A DNA stretch of 64,000 nt from Algoriphagus sp. AGSA1 (GCF_021390545.1 NZ_JAJUWR010000014.1:62001-126000); one strand, 5' to 3'; shown: positions 1 to 9,057, counted from the first letter of the stretch. Notes: generated by a model from the letters alone, not told the origin. Program-made: numbers and translations.

Positions 1-419
1 TCCTTAGCTATGCTCAGTACAAGAGGGGAATAAAATCTGTCATCTTCCACTTCGTCAGACTTTGAAGTCTCAGGACTAGCCAGAATTGCAGTAGTATTCT
101 CAGGGGCTGAGGCAACAAGTTCCGCCTTTGAGTTCTCCTTGTCGGCCAGATTAGGAATAGTAGGTTTAGTATCTTCTCCAGAAGTTTCTATGATAGCTAT
201 AGGAGCACCGACGGCAATCACTTCACCTTCTTTGGCAAGGATTTGCTTTATAATTCCTGCATGGGTGGAGGGGACTTCAGTGTCCACCTTATCCGTTGCC
301 ACTTCGAGCACGGATTCATCCTGTTCTATAGTGTCGCCTTCTTTTTTGAGCCAGGTCAACACTGTTCCCTCTATTATACTCTCGCCCATCTTGGGCATCA
401 GCATTTCTACAATCGCCAT
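1..419 (-). CDS. 2-oxo acid dehydrogenase E2 (dihydrolipoamide acyltransferase), N-terminal part
   Basis: This is the N-terminal 139 codons of a lipoyl-bearing E2 subunit; the rest lies beyond the left edge. The protein opens with a biotinyl/lipoyl domain (residues about 2-77) containing MPKMGESIIEGTV and the lipoylation motif EVATDKVDTEVPS, so Lys44 is the expected lipoyl site. A Ser/Thr/Glu-rich linker follows. The last visible residues, FYSPLVLSIAKE, look like the start of the peripheral E1/E3-binding domain. E2 enzymes pass acyl groups from E1 to CoA in the pyruvate, 2-oxoglutarate or branched-chain complexes. Which one this is cannot be told without the catalytic domain. It lies 95 bases downstream of cinA on the same strand. 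The identification as an E2 is firm. Confidence 0.9.
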   Translation of the reverse strand, partial: MAIVEMLMPKMGESIIEGTVLTWLKKEGDTIEQDESVLEVATDKVDTEVPSTHAGIIKQILAKEGEVIAVGAPIAIIETSGEDTKPTIPNLADKENSKAELVASAPENTTAILASPETSKSDEVEDDRFYSPLVLSIAK

Positions 420-514
420 GGTTATGAATTAATGATTTATTGGGTTTATATACAAGTTTTAAAATTAAATTTTAAAAAACTCTATCCCAATCCTTTTGGT
501 AGAAATTTTATTTG

Positions 515-1765
515 TTATTTCTTTAAAATACAAATTCTAAGCAAATTCAGGACGGCTATTCCGGTCAGCTGGATATTTAGCATCCTGTCTTGGGTCAGCT
601 GAAGTTTTTTTGTTTCCACGAAATCTTCCCCTGCACAGGCAATCCAGACTGTGCCAACAGGTTTTTCTGCTGTCCCCCCTTTTGGGCCGGCTATCCCACT
701 ACTTGACAACCCATAGTCTGCCTTGAATAATTCCCTGACCCCAAGTGCCATTTCAGTTACAGTCTCTTCACTCACAGCTCCAAATGCGTTTAAGGTATCG
801 TTTTTTACCCGTACAAGTTCATTTTTGAATTGGTTATGGTAGGGAACTACTGCTCCCTGAAAATACGAACTACTTCCTGAAATACTTGTAATCAAATGAG
901 AAATGTATCCTCCGGTACAGCTTTCTGCTAAAGATACAGTTTTGTTGTGTTGGTTCAATAGTTTGCCTATAGCCTCTTCCAAAGTCTCGGAATCATAGCC
1001 ATATATGTATGGTTCTATCTTAGGTGATACGAGTTCAATTTGTTGCTGTATAGACTTTTCTATTTCTGACTTTACCGTACCAAATCCAGTAAGACGGAGT
1101 TTTACCTGTCCCAATGAAGGCAAGTAGGCCAACCGAATAGTGGAAGGCAGTGCGTTTTCCCAGTCTCTGATCAGGTCTGCCAACCAACTTTCACCAATTC
1201 CTACAGTTTTAATCATTCTGTGGACTATTACCGGGAGGGAGAAAAGATTTGGTAGTTTTGGTAGAACGAAATCCCGCATCAGTTTCTTCATCTCATGGGG
1301 AACACCGGGCATGGACATCCAATAGGTTCCATTCCGTTCAAACCACATTCCCGGTGCTGTGCCGACTTCATTGGGAACATAGGTACAGCAAACCGGCAAG
1401 TGGCCTTGTAGAATGTTCAATGGGGTAATTTCCCTGCCTCTTTTTTGGAAAAATTCCGTCACTGCTTTCACCGCGGCTTGATTTTCCACAACCGGGCAGT
1501 CAAAATATTCCGCCATAAGGGGCTTAGTCAAATCATCCAGGGTAGGTCCTAGTCCTCCAGTGATCAAAACAATATCAGCTCTCGCTTCAGCTGAGGCAAA
1601 AGCGGCCAAAATATCCTTGCGGTCATCACCAACAGTGGTCTTCCTAACTACTTTTACCCCAATAAGATCCAACTCCTGACTGATCCAATGGCTGTTAGTA
1701 TCGACGATTTGTCCGTACAGTAATTCATCCCCTATGGCAATTATCTCCGCTGTGACTACTTTCAT
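515..1765 (-). CDS. cinA: CinA family protein (nicotinamide-nucleotide amidase / competence-damage protein)
   Basis: The 416-aa length matches full two-domain CinA. The N-terminal molybdopterin-binding-like domain begins AEIIAIGDELLYGQIVDTNS and carries TGGLGPTLDDLT. The C-terminal PncC-type domain carries LAESCTGGYISH near residue 280 and SSGIAGPKGGTAEKPVGTVW. In this family the C-terminal domain deamidates nicotinamide mononucleotide in pyridine-nucleotide recycling, and the N-terminal domain can hydrolyse ADP-ribose. The ATG at 1763-1765 begins exactly at the conserved N-terminus. A 14-bp perfect palindrome sits 66 bases upstream. The protein should be cytoplasmic. No defects were seen. 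Confidence 0.95.
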   Translation of the reverse strand: MKVVTAEIIAIGDELLYGQIVDTNSHWISQELDLIGVKVVRKTTVGDDRKDILAAFASAEARADIVLITGGLGPTLDDLTKPLMAEYFDCPVVENQAAVKAVTEFFQKRGREITPLNILQGHLPVCCTYVPNEVGTAPGMWFERNGTYWMSMPGVPHEMKKLMRDFVLPKLPNLFSLPVIVHRMIKTVGIGESWLADLIRDWENALPSTIRLAYLPSLGQVKLRLTGFGTVKSEIEKSIQQQIELVSPKIEPYIYGYDSETLEEAIGKLLNQHNKTVSLAESCTGGYISHLITSISGSSSYFQGAVVPYHNQFKNELVRVKNDTLNAFGAVSEETVTEMALGVRELFKADYGLSSSGIAGPKGGTAEKPVGTVWIACAGEDFVETKKLQLTQDRMLNIQLTGIAVLNLLRICILKK

Positions 1766-1830
1766 GTGTTTATAATTCTTTTTTTAATGGTCACATGGAA
1801 TCCCTCAGCGTTTATAATCACGCCAGTGTG

Positions 1831-1844
1831 TGTCGATATCGACA
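1831..1844. promoter_or_regulatory. 14-bp perfect palindrome upstream of cinA
   Basis: TGTCGATATCGACA is a perfect dyad in the 144-base gap between the SDR gene and cinA, 66 bases before the cinA start. It could be a binding site for a dimeric regulator. No consensus promoter was recognised beside it, so a function is only inferred. Confidence 0.3.
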
Positions 1845-1909
1845 TGCTCGATTTCATGTGTTGTGGTTTTTTATTTGCTATAGCCAACCAATCCGTATTG
1901 TTTATGTTT

Positions 1910-2695
1910 TTATCTTACCTCTGATTTAAGAAGGATTTTGTTGAATATCCCAGGTACAAAACGTTTTAAGTAGATTCCCATTGTTTCTTTACCACCTATA
2001 TAAACCTCCTCTTTTTGTCTAGTGAGCGCATCATGGATATGTTTGGCACATTCTTCGGCACTCATCCCGTTTTCCTGGGCTTTATCCATCTCATTGAGAG
2101 GACTTCCGTCTGCAGTCAGCGCATTTTTCGATACATCTGTCTTGATAAATCCGGGACATATCATGGTCACTTTGATATTGTCATGGAAATGCTCAAGACG
2201 TAGTGATTCAAAAAAACCATGGAGGGCATGCTTGGCAGCTGCATAACTCGAGCGATAGGGAGAACCGAATTTTCCCACTAAAGAAGAAATCACTCCAAAC
2301 TGCCCGGATTTCCTTTCTATAAAATGAGGCAAAAGCGCCTTGGTTAGTGCCACGGTACCAAAGTAGTTTACCTCCATCAATTTCCTATCTACTTCTAAAG
2401 GGGTTTCAGAGATCAGAGAGCGCTGGCTGATCCCTCCATTGTGAAGTATCATATCCACATGCCCAAATACAGCTATGGCTTCCTTGGTTTTTTCAGCAAA
2501 AGATCCATGATCTATCAGGTCAAGTGGCAAGACTTTGCAATGGTGGGGACTGCCGCTGGAAAACTTTACTTTTTCCAGTCTATCTTGGTTACGGGCAGAT
2601 AGAATTACTTGGTAACCCTCTTTGATGAATTTATACACTGACGCTTCGCCTATGCCTGACGAGGCACCGGTGATCCATATTACTTTTTTAGCCAT
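1910..2695 (-). CDS. Short-chain dehydrogenase/reductase (SDR family)
   Basis: A 261-aa classical SDR, presumably a cytoplasmic NAD(P)-dependent oxidoreductase. It shows the Rossmann nucleotide motif TGASSGIGE near residues 8-16, the NGG motif in ILHNGGISQRS, the catalytic serine in VISSLVGKFG, and the YxxxK pair in SSYAAAKHALHGF. PGFIKTDVS marks the cofactor/substrate loop. The frame stays open further upstream, but the ATG at 2693-2695 was chosen because it gives MAKKVIWITGASSGIG and leaves one base after the folA stop. The substrate cannot be deduced. It is probably co-transcribed with folA. Confidence 0.9.
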   Translation of the reverse strand: MAKKVIWITGASSGIGEASVYKFIKEGYQVILSARNQDRLEKVKFSSGSPHHCKVLPLDLIDHGSFAEKTKEAIAVFGHVDMILHNGGISQRSLISETPLEVDRKLMEVNYFGTVALTKALLPHFIERKSGQFGVISSLVGKFGSPYRSSYAAAKHALHGFFESLRLEHFHDNIKVTMICPGFIKTDVSKNALTADGSPLNEMDKAQENGMSAEECAKHIHDALTRQKEEVYIGGKETMGIYLKRFVPGIFNKILLKSEVR

Positions 2696-2696
2696 G

Positions 2697-3197
2697 CTAC
2701 CTAGTGATTCTTTCGTAATTTTTGTATGTGAAGGAGTATTCATGACGCTCGTCGGCTGGGTGATGCTCCTCGAATGTGACTTTCCAATCTTCCCGTCTGA
2801 ATTCGGGGAAATATGTATCGCCCTCAGGTGAGGCATCTACTTCTGTAAGCACAAGTTCATCAGCCAAAGGCAAGGTTTGATTATAGATTTCACCCCCTCC
2901 GATTACGTAGAGATGGGATACACCCTTTTTTTGGCAAAAAATAAATGCCTTCTCCACACTTTCGAAGACAAAATGCCCTTCTGGAATCTGATAATCCTTA
3001 TTTCTGGTAATTACGATATGGGTACGGTTGGGGAGGGGCTTGCCCAAGGATTCAAAGGTCTTTCTCCCCATAAGGATGAAATGGCCTGAGGTAATTCTTT
3101 TGAATCTCTTAAAATCATCTGGCAACCTCCAAACTAGATCATTGTCCCGACCGATGATGTGATTGGTAGCCAAAGCGGCTATGAGTGATATCTTCAT
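2697..3197 (-). CDS. folA: Dihydrofolate reductase
   Basis: A 166-aa protein of normal DHFR length that reduces dihydrofolate to tetrahydrofolate with NADPH. Visible motifs are SLIAALATNHIIGRDNDLVWRLPDD (residues 4-28, with the catalytic Asp in PDD), FILMGRKTFESLGKPLPNRTHIV (NADPH binding) and YVIGGGEIYNQTLPLADEL. The residues of the active site look intact. The SDR gene starts one base after its stop, so the two are almost certainly co-transcribed. The ATG is the first possible start and gives the family's short N-terminus. Confidence 0.97.
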   Translation of the reverse strand: MKISLIAALATNHIIGRDNDLVWRLPDDFKRFKRITSGHFILMGRKTFESLGKPLPNRTHIVITRNKDYQIPEGHFVFESVEKAFIFCQKKGVSHLYVIGGGEIYNQTLPLADELVLTEVDASPEGDTYFPEFRREDWKVTFEEHHPADERHEYSFTYKNYERITR

Positions 3198-3261
3198 AGA
3201 ATATACTTCTTGCCTTGAAGATAACAGGCCTTGATCCCATAAAAAATAAAAAAACGTAGAA

Positions 3262-4194
3262 TTAATTCTGCTGCATGGAATTCATCAGGTTGGGATATTC
3301 TTGCATTGTAAACATTTTCTCTGATGACTCATCTATTTCTATAACTTTCATATTGATTTTTCCACTTTCTGTAGAGGTAAATGTCATTTCCATGAAATTT
3401 CCTTTCGGAAGATCTTTGAAATGCTTGGAGTATCTCTCTTGTGTTTTAGTGGTCATCATTGGGCTATTAGCTCCCCAGAAGGAAGTATAACCCCCTATAG
3501 GATCTTTGGTCACCCAATAATATCCTTCCCCATCCTCAGTTTTTACATGATATTCTTCACAGCTGTGGCCAAGTATGTCTTTTGATTTGCCTGTTTTTTC
3601 CAAGATTACATCAGAATTAATGTCCATAGTGTCCAGATGGGCGTCCACCATGTCATCTAGGTTATCCAGGTTTAGTTTGTAAGCAAAACTTGATTTTTCA
3701 CCTTTGTTGTCCAAGAAAAGTACAGAAGCCTGATTCTTCACATCAAAAACCATAGCAGTGGAGTTTTTTGGGTTTTTGGAATCTACCAGTTCCATAGCTG
3801 AATAGTCGGTTGTTTTAGTCAAATAGGATTTGATCATTACCGGATCCTGCGCCTTGCCTTTCTCATCTGTGGAGTTCATTTCCATGACTATATGACCAAA
3901 AAAAACATAAGCAGATTCTGTTTCCACAGGTTCTCCCAATCCTTTCATGATGCTTTCCATATCGATGCCCCTCGCATTGAGAGAATCATCCCCATACATA
4001 TTGGAAAACATTTTTTCCAATTGCCTTTCGGTCATTTTGGAGGCTTCATCCTCGACCTTCCTTTCTATGGCGTTCTCTATGCCTCGGTTAGCGGCGTTCT
4101 GTATTTTTTTTATGAATTGGGCTTCAGATGAGATTGAAGACCCCAGGAAAATCAGAATAACGAACAAATATTTAGTAAAGCTTCTCATAACCAT
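3262..4194 (-). CDS. Exported DUF4412-type protein of unknown function
   Basis: A 310-aa protein with an N-terminal signal peptide (KYLFVILIFLGSSISSEAQF, cleavage likely after EAQ near residue 26). The following region is charged and helical (residues 30-75). The C-terminal half has beta-rich segments such as DILGHSCEEYHVKTEDGEGYYWVTKD, which resembles the DUF4412 family of secreted Bacteroidota proteins. The reaction or partner is unknown. Two near-adjacent starts (M1 and M3) are possible. It lies 64 bases downstream of the folA start on the same strand. The assignment to DUF4412 is from memory of the family pattern. Confidence 0.75.
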   Translation of the reverse strand: MVMRSFTKYLFVILIFLGSSISSEAQFIKKIQNAANRGIENAIERKVEDEASKMTERQLEKMFSNMYGDDSLNARGIDMESIMKGLGEPVETESAYVFFGHIVMEMNSTDEKGKAQDPVMIKSYLTKTTDYSAMELVDSKNPKNSTAMVFDVKNQASVLFLDNKGEKSSFAYKLNLDNLDDMVDAHLDTMDINSDVILEKTGKSKDILGHSCEEYHVKTEDGEGYYWVTKDPIGGYTSFWGANSPMMTTKTQERYSKHFKDLPKGNFMEMTFTSTESGKINMKVIEIDESSEKMFTMQEYPNLMNSMQQN

Positions 4195-4387
4195 CTTATA
4201 ATAAAAGGTGAAAATACTTAAGCAAGTTCTTAAAAATCAGCTAAAACTAGAAATTCGCAATAGAATTATTTTGTAAATGATACTAAGGTTCTACATCATT
4301 TTAGTGTAGATCAATTTCATTTTTTCTTTCATTTACGTTTCACCTAGAAACACAGTAAGTAAAGAGTAGAGTTATAGGTCTTTTCTA

Positions 4388-5311
4388 CTAAAACTTGAAC
4401 CCTCTAAGCATATCTTCCACTTTCATCCGCTTTTTACCCTCCATCTGCAATTCAAGAATTTCGAGAATTCCTTCTCCCGTTTGGACTTTTAGAAATGTTT
4501 TATTGTCGGTTATGAGTTCTCCAATTGCCTTGCCTGTATTTTGACTGGGAATGAATGTAGTCTTATAGACTTTACAGATTTTACCACCCAATTTTGTCCA
4601 TGCAGCAGGGTAGGGCGACAGCCCCCGAACTAGATTGTGGATGGATTCGGCAGGTTTATTCCAGTCGATCTCACATGTTTCCTTGAAAATCTTTGGGGCA
4701 TGATGTATAGCCATGGATTCATCCTGAGGCATGGCCTTTACCTTGTTTTCCGCAATATCCTCCACAGTTTTCAGTACCAGTTTAGCCCCGAGATTCATCA
4801 GTTTTTCATAAACTGACCCGAGGTCATCTTCCTCACCAATTGATACTTTTTCCTGATAGATAATGCTTCCGGTGTCAATTTCATGTTTTAAGAAAAAAGT
4901 AGTCACTCCGGTTTCTTTTTCTCCGTTGATGATCGCCCAGTTGATCGGCGCAGCACCCCGGTAGTTGGGCAGAAGTGACGCATGTAAATTGAATGTGCCC
5001 TGTGTGGGCATGCTCCACACTGCTTCAGGAAGCATGCGAAAAGCCACCACTATTTGTAAGTCTGCCTTTAGTGACCCAAGTTCTTCCAGAAATTCTGGGG
5101 ATTTTAGGTTTGTTGGCTGGAGTATAGTTAAGCCTAATCTCAAGGCTGCTTCTTTTACAGGAGAAGGAACTAGTTTCTGACCTCTGCCTTTCGGCTTGTC
5201 CGGAGCAGTAATGACGCCCACTACGTTCCAACCATTTTCCACCAGTAGCTCTAGGGCAGGCACTGCAAATTCAGGAGTGCCCATATATATGATTCTAAGA
5301 TCTTTGTCCAT
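4388..5311 (-). CDS. fmt: Methionyl-tRNA formyltransferase
   Basis: A 307-aa enzyme that formylates initiator Met-tRNA using 10-formyltetrahydrofolate. The N-terminal Rossmann domain starts LRIIYMGTPEFAVPALELL. The formyl-transfer site is visible as FNLHASLLPNYRGAAPINWAI with the H-x-SLLP motif, and the downstream catalytic Asp lies in KHEIDTGSI. The C-terminal OB-like domain (about 205-307) includes RGLSPYPAAWTKL. The frame extends 12 codons upstream to a TTG, but the ATG at 5309-5311 gives the usual family N-terminus and leaves a 32-base gap after the preceding gene. Confidence 0.97.
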   Translation of the reverse strand: MDKDLRIIYMGTPEFAVPALELLVENGWNVVGVITAPDKPKGRGQKLVPSPVKEAALRLGLTILQPTNLKSPEFLEELGSLKADLQIVVAFRMLPEAVWSMPTQGTFNLHASLLPNYRGAAPINWAIINGEKETGVTTFFLKHEIDTGSIIYQEKVSIGEEDDLGSVYEKLMNLGAKLVLKTVEDIAENKVKAMPQDESMAIHHAPKIFKETCEIDWNKPAESIHNLVRGLSPYPAAWTKLGGKICKVYKTTFIPSQNTGKAIGELITDNKTFLKVQTGEGILEILELQMEGKKRMKVEDMLRGFKF

Positions 5312-5343
5312 AATAGTTTGATTTAAGCTTGAGGTGATCAAAC

Positions 5344-6531
5344 TCAATTGTACATTAGATATTTAGCGCGAAGGATTTCATACTTTTTCAAATCTTCTTG
5401 CCAGCTGGCTGTAATTTCTGATTCAGACTTTCCAGCCATAATCATTTTTTTCAACTGATCAGTTCCCGCCAGTGTATTGAAAAAGTTATTGAAAAACGCC
5501 TGCTCTTTGCCAGATTTATGGTAGGCATCCAGCAAGTATTTCAGCGTAAACCCATGAGATAGTGCTTCTCCTCCAAGATTCACTCCATAGCATTTTTTAT
5601 CCTGATGGGGCGGGTTTTTGGACATCCCGTCTATGCTTACTGGAGTGAAGGTAAAGTTTCCAAATTTTGGGTCGGGATAGCCATAGACCTGAAATGGAAA
5701 ATGGGTGCCACGCCCCAGCGAGACTATGGTCCCTTCGAAAAAACACATACTGGGATACAATCTGATCGAAAGCTCATTTGGCAGGTTTGGGGAAGGCTTG
5801 ACGGGAAGTTTGTAAGCTGTACCATGAGTCCAGTTGGCTACCGGGATAACTTCTAAATCCACTTTTATTCCGCCCTTGAGCCATTTTTCCCCGTTGATCA
5901 TCTGTGCCAGCTCTCCTACAGTCAATCCATGAACTACAGGAATGGGATGCATCCCTACAAAACTTTCAAAGCCTTTTTTCAGTACCGGTCCTGCTACATA
6001 ATCCCCATTGGGATTAGGCCGGTCAAGAATGATGACTTTTTTGCCGTTTTCAGCGGCTGCTTCCATGAGGTAATGCATGGTGCTGATATAAGTGTAGAAT
6101 CTTACTCCTACGTCCTGTAAGTCAAAAACCAGAATGTCAAGGTCCGCGATTTGTTCAGGTTTTGGTTTCTTATTATTTCCATAGAGCGAGATTATAGGCA
6201 ATCCTGTCTTGGAATCTACCGTATTATCCACCTTTTCGCCTGCATCTGCCTGACCACGAAAACCATGCTCCGGTACAAATACTTTCTTCACTTTGATTCC
6301 TTTTTCCAAAAGAAAATCGACGACGTGCTTGTTATTACTATGTGTCAGAATACTGGTTTGATTGGCGACTATTCCCACATTTTTTCCCTGAAGCTGCTTC
6401 AAGTAGAGTTCAGGTCGGTCGGCACCGACCATCGCCCTCCCTTGTCTTGCGCTGGTGACAAGAGAGTAGCTTATAAATAAGAGCGCAATACTCAAAAAGT
6501 AAATAAAGGGCTTAAGTTTCGTTAGGTTCAT
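5344..6531 (-). CDS. Exo-beta-N-acetylmuramidase NamZ-like (DUF1343) exported protein
   Basis: A 395-aa protein with an N-terminal signal anchor or signal peptide (FIYFLSIALLFISYSLVTS). The core shows family motifs GKNVGIVANQTSI, VFVPEHGFRG, ISLYGNNKKPKPEQI, DLQDVGVRFYTYISTMHY and VLDRPNPNGDYVAGPVL. These match the DUF1343/NamZ family, whose characterised member removes terminal N-acetylmuramic acid during peptidoglycan recycling. The ATG at 6529-6531 was chosen because it directly precedes the hydrophobic segment; the 37 codons upstream overlap the divergent permease promoter region. It probably acts in the periplasm or is membrane-anchored. Confidence 0.88.
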   Translation of the reverse strand: MNLTKLKPFIYFLSIALLFISYSLVTSARQGRAMVGADRPELYLKQLQGKNVGIVANQTSILTHSNNKHVVDFLLEKGIKVKKVFVPEHGFRGQADAGEKVDNTVDSKTGLPIISLYGNNKKPKPEQIADLDILVFDLQDVGVRFYTYISTMHYLMEAAAENGKKVIILDRPNPNGDYVAGPVLKKGFESFVGMHPIPVVHGLTVGELAQMINGEKWLKGGIKVDLEVIPVANWTHGTAYKLPVKPSPNLPNELSIRLYPSMCFFEGTIVSLGRGTHFPFQVYGYPDPKFGNFTFTPVSIDGMSKNPPHQDKKCYGVNLGGEALSHGFTLKYLLDAYHKSGKEQAFFNNFFNTLAGTDQLKKMIMAGKSESEITASWQEDLKKYEILRAKYLMYN

Positions 6532-6570
6532 GTTATTTTGCAATCTGATCGAACAAATTAAAGCAGTCCT

Positions 6571-7788
6571 TTGAACCTTTCCTATTTCATTGCCAAAAGA
6601 ATCAGCTTTAAAAAAGCTGGTGGATTTTCGGCTACCATACACAAAATCGCAGTAGGAAGCCTCGCTTTGGGTCTGGCTGTGTCCTTGATCTCCTTTATGG
6701 TATTAGGGGGATTTCAGCGCACGGTATCTGAAAAAGTATATGGTTTTACAGGTCACTACCAAGTGCAGCGGTTCACGATGAGCAATGCCTTTGAAGAGGC
6801 CCCTTTCTCTCTTGATTCGGAATTCGGCCAAGGGTACAAGCAGCTTCCTTTTATTGAAAAAGTGCAGTCTTTTGCGCACAAAGCCGCTTTGATAAAAGGG
6901 AATGAAGAAGTAGAAGGTGTCCTGATGAAGGGTATAGGGAAGGACTTTGATGCACAGGCATTTCAGAGATATGTGATTGAAGGAAGAATGATTTCCATCC
7001 CTGATGAAGGAAGCAGCAATGAAGTGATGCTCAGCCATCTGATAGCCAATAAGCTGGAGCTAAGTGTAGGGGACAAGATCACCTTGTATTTCGTACAGGA
7101 TCCGCCCAGATATAGGAGAGTGGAAGTGGTGGGGATCTTCCAGACTTACCTGGAAAATTTTGATGAGAAGATCATTATTGGTGAGCTTCAGACTATCAGG
7201 ACTCTCAATGACTGGAAAAAAGATCAAATTGGGGGAATGGAAATCTATATTGACGACTTCAGTAAGATTTCTTCTTACACTCATGCCATAGAAGAACTTA
7301 TGGACTTTGATCTAAAGCTGGTCAGTAGCGAGGACAAGTACCTTGAGATTTTCGATTGGTTAAGCCTGTTGGACAATAATGTCTATGTGTTTATAGGTTT
7401 GATCGGTTTTGTGGCAGTCTTTAATATGGGGGCAATTCTATTTATCCTGATTATGGAGCGCACACAGATGATTGGATTGCTTAAAGCTTTAGGGTCAAGC
7501 AATAAGCAAATCCAGCAGATTTTCTTTTGGAATGGGATCAATATCCTTCTTCGCGGCATGCTGATAGGAAATGCAATAGGGCTAGGAATCGGGATATTGC
7601 AGGATCAATTTAAATTAATTCCATTAGACCCGGCGAGTTATTACATGAGTTATGTTCCCATACATTGGAACTGGCCTGTTTATATCCTGATCAATTTTGG
7701 AATTGTTTTGCTTACCGCTGCTGTTTTATGGATCCCTGTCATGGTGATTTCAAGGGTGGAACCTATTCGATCAATCCGTTTTGATTAA
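6571..7788 (+). CDS. FtsX/LolE-type ABC transporter permease
   Basis: A 405-aa inner-membrane permease. The N-terminus NLSYFIAKRI and the first membrane segment (about residues 25-48) are typical of LolC/LolE-like proteins. A large periplasmic domain (about 50-265) follows, then three C-terminal membrane segments near 270-300, 320-345 and 370-395. EPIRSIRFD at the end is usual for the family. The start is TTG: the upstream frame meets a stop four codons earlier. No ATPase gene is adjacent, so its partner must be elsewhere. Its 3' end overlaps the opposite-strand glycosyltransferase by 26 bases. A lipoprotein-release role is possible but not shown. Confidence 0.85.
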   Translation: MNLSYFIAKRISFKKAGGFSATIHKIAVGSLALGLAVSLISFMVLGGFQRTVSEKVYGFTGHYQVQRFTMSNAFEEAPFSLDSEFGQGYKQLPFIEKVQSFAHKAALIKGNEEVEGVLMKGIGKDFDAQAFQRYVIEGRMISIPDEGSSNEVMLSHLIANKLELSVGDKITLYFVQDPPRYRRVEVVGIFQTYLENFDEKIIIGELQTIRTLNDWKKDQIGGMEIYIDDFSKISSYTHAIEELMDFDLKLVSSEDKYLEIFDWLSLLDNNVYVFIGLIGFVAVFNMGAILFILIMERTQMIGLLKALGSSNKQIQQIFFWNGINILLRGMLIGNAIGLGIGILQDQFKLIPLDPASYYMSYVPIHWNWPVYILINFGIVLLTAAVLWIPVMVISRVEPIRSIRFD

Positions 7789-8518
7789 GCTGGTAAGGAC
7801 TGAAAATACTTTTGATTTTCATGGAGATCACTCCAAAACCAGCTTCCTTGAAAATCCCGGGACTCATTTTGGATGTGCCTTTGGTACGGTCCGTGAATAT
7901 TATCGGTATTTCTATCAGCTTGAAACCCAATTTCCAACTAGTAAATTTCATTTCGATCTGAAAGGCATACCCCACAAACTTTATTTCATCCAACTTGATG
8001 CCTTTTAGTACGGATTTGTGGTAGCATTTGAATCCTGCCGTGGCATCCTTGATCGGTAATCCAGTGATGAATTTCACATATACACTGGCAAAATATGACA
8101 TCAATACGCGTCCCATAGGCCAGTTGACCACGTTTACACCTGTGATATATCGGGAGCCAATGGCTAAATCAAAACCGTCATCAGCACAAGCATTGTAAAG
8201 ACGGTTTAAATCTTCAGGATTGTGTGAAAAGTCGGCATCCATTTCGAAAATATAGTCATAGTCTTTTTCCAGCGCCCACTTAAAACCCGTGATATAAGCC
8301 GTGCCCAGACCTAATTTGCCTTCTCTTTCTATAAGGTGTAATCTTTTTGGATAGGCGATTTGTTGGCTTGTGACCAAAGCCCCGGTACCGTCCGGGCTAC
8401 CGTCATCGATAATCAATAGTTCATATCCACCTGAAAGATTCATCACTGCTTGGATCATTTCCAGGATGTTTTCTTTCTCGTTGAAAGTAGGGATGATGAC
8501 GAGTTTTCGATGGGTCAT
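7763..8518 (-). CDS. Dpm1-like polyprenol-phosphate mannosyltransferase (GT2)
   Basis: A 251-aa GT2 glycosyltransferase without a C-terminal membrane domain. Motifs are LVIIPTFNEKENI at the N-terminus, LLIIDDGSPDGTGALV (nucleotide-sugar binding), FEMDADFSHNPEDL (DxD-like metal site) and IGSRYITGVNVVNWP. This pattern is that of dolichol/polyprenol-phosphate mannose synthases, which load a lipid carrier with a sugar from GDP-mannose. The ATG at 8516-8518 gives MTHRKLVIIPTFNE; the track extends 6 codons to a TTG. The 3' end overlaps the FtsX-like permease gene by 26 bases in convergent orientation. Confidence 0.92.
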   Translation of the reverse strand: MTHRKLVIIPTFNEKENILEMIQAVMNLSGGYELLIIDDGSPDGTGALVTSQQIAYPKRLHLIEREGKLGLGTAYITGFKWALEKDYDYIFEMDADFSHNPEDLNRLYNACADDGFDLAIGSRYITGVNVVNWPMGRVLMSYFASVYVKFITGLPIKDATAGFKCYHKSVLKGIKLDEIKFVGYAFQIEMKFTSWKLGFKLIEIPIIFTDRTKGTSKMSPGIFKEAGFGVISMKIKSIFSPYQLNQNGLIE

Positions 8519-8615
8519 ATTTCGAGCAAAAGCCAAAAGTAAGGCTTAAGACCGATTTTAGAAGAACGGTCTTTATAAATTTTGGTTAAAGTTTAGTTTT
8601 GTGGTAAAAAACGCC

Positions 8616-9055
8616 ATGCCGCATGTAACTATAGTCTCTTATTTCTCACTGTGAGCTTAGATACAAATTCCTTGGAAGAAAATTTGGTGCTATCCAATAT
8701 ACTATCAGATCTTGATATTTCCCACCAGATTGTAAGTTGGTCTGACCAGGAAGTGAATGAGGGGTGGTTTTCCCTGTTGCTTTTCAAATCGACCTGGGGA
8801 CTATTTGATCTTTATTCTGCTTTTTTTTCTTGGCTGGATAAGATCAACATACTCGGCATCCCAATACTGAATAGTCTCAACACTATCATTTGGAATTCAT
8901 CGAAAAGCTATCTTTTAGAAATAGAGTCCTAAGGGATTCCTTGTGATTGCAGGCATGATTTTGTCAAAAGGCTTTACTATTTCTCCTAACTAGATAGTCG
9001 AAAAAATTCACACTGAAAGCTTGGCAATTATAAAAAAGCCATTCAGGAGCGGTTA
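8616..9055 (+). pseudogene. Decayed ATP-grasp (glutathione-synthetase-like) gene, N-terminal remnant
   Basis: An ATG at 8616 encodes MPHVTIVSYFSL and then meets a stop. A different frame continues (8651-8932) with 93 residues including LLLFKSTWGLFDLYSAFFSW and LNTIIWNSSKSYLLEIES. This resembles the pre-ATP-grasp domain of an ATP-grasp family (lrSTWDY, WNxxKxYLLELE). After an in-frame stop come GIP and, in another frame, AIIKKPFRSG, similar to the vvIKP strand of the same family. At least two frameshifts and two stops are visible, and the C-terminal two thirds is missing. The parent enzyme's substrate is unknown. The family call is from pattern memory. Confidence 0.6.
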
Positions 9056-9057
9056 GG

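Noticed and set aside
139..602. Two plus-strand open frames across the E2 gene and its upstream gap
   Set aside because: They are antisense to the lipoyl-domain coding frame and have low-complexity, unlikely proteins.
2696..2836. N-terminal extension of the SDR into folA
   Set aside because: It would overlap folA by 140 bases, and the conserved SDR N-terminus begins at the later ATG.
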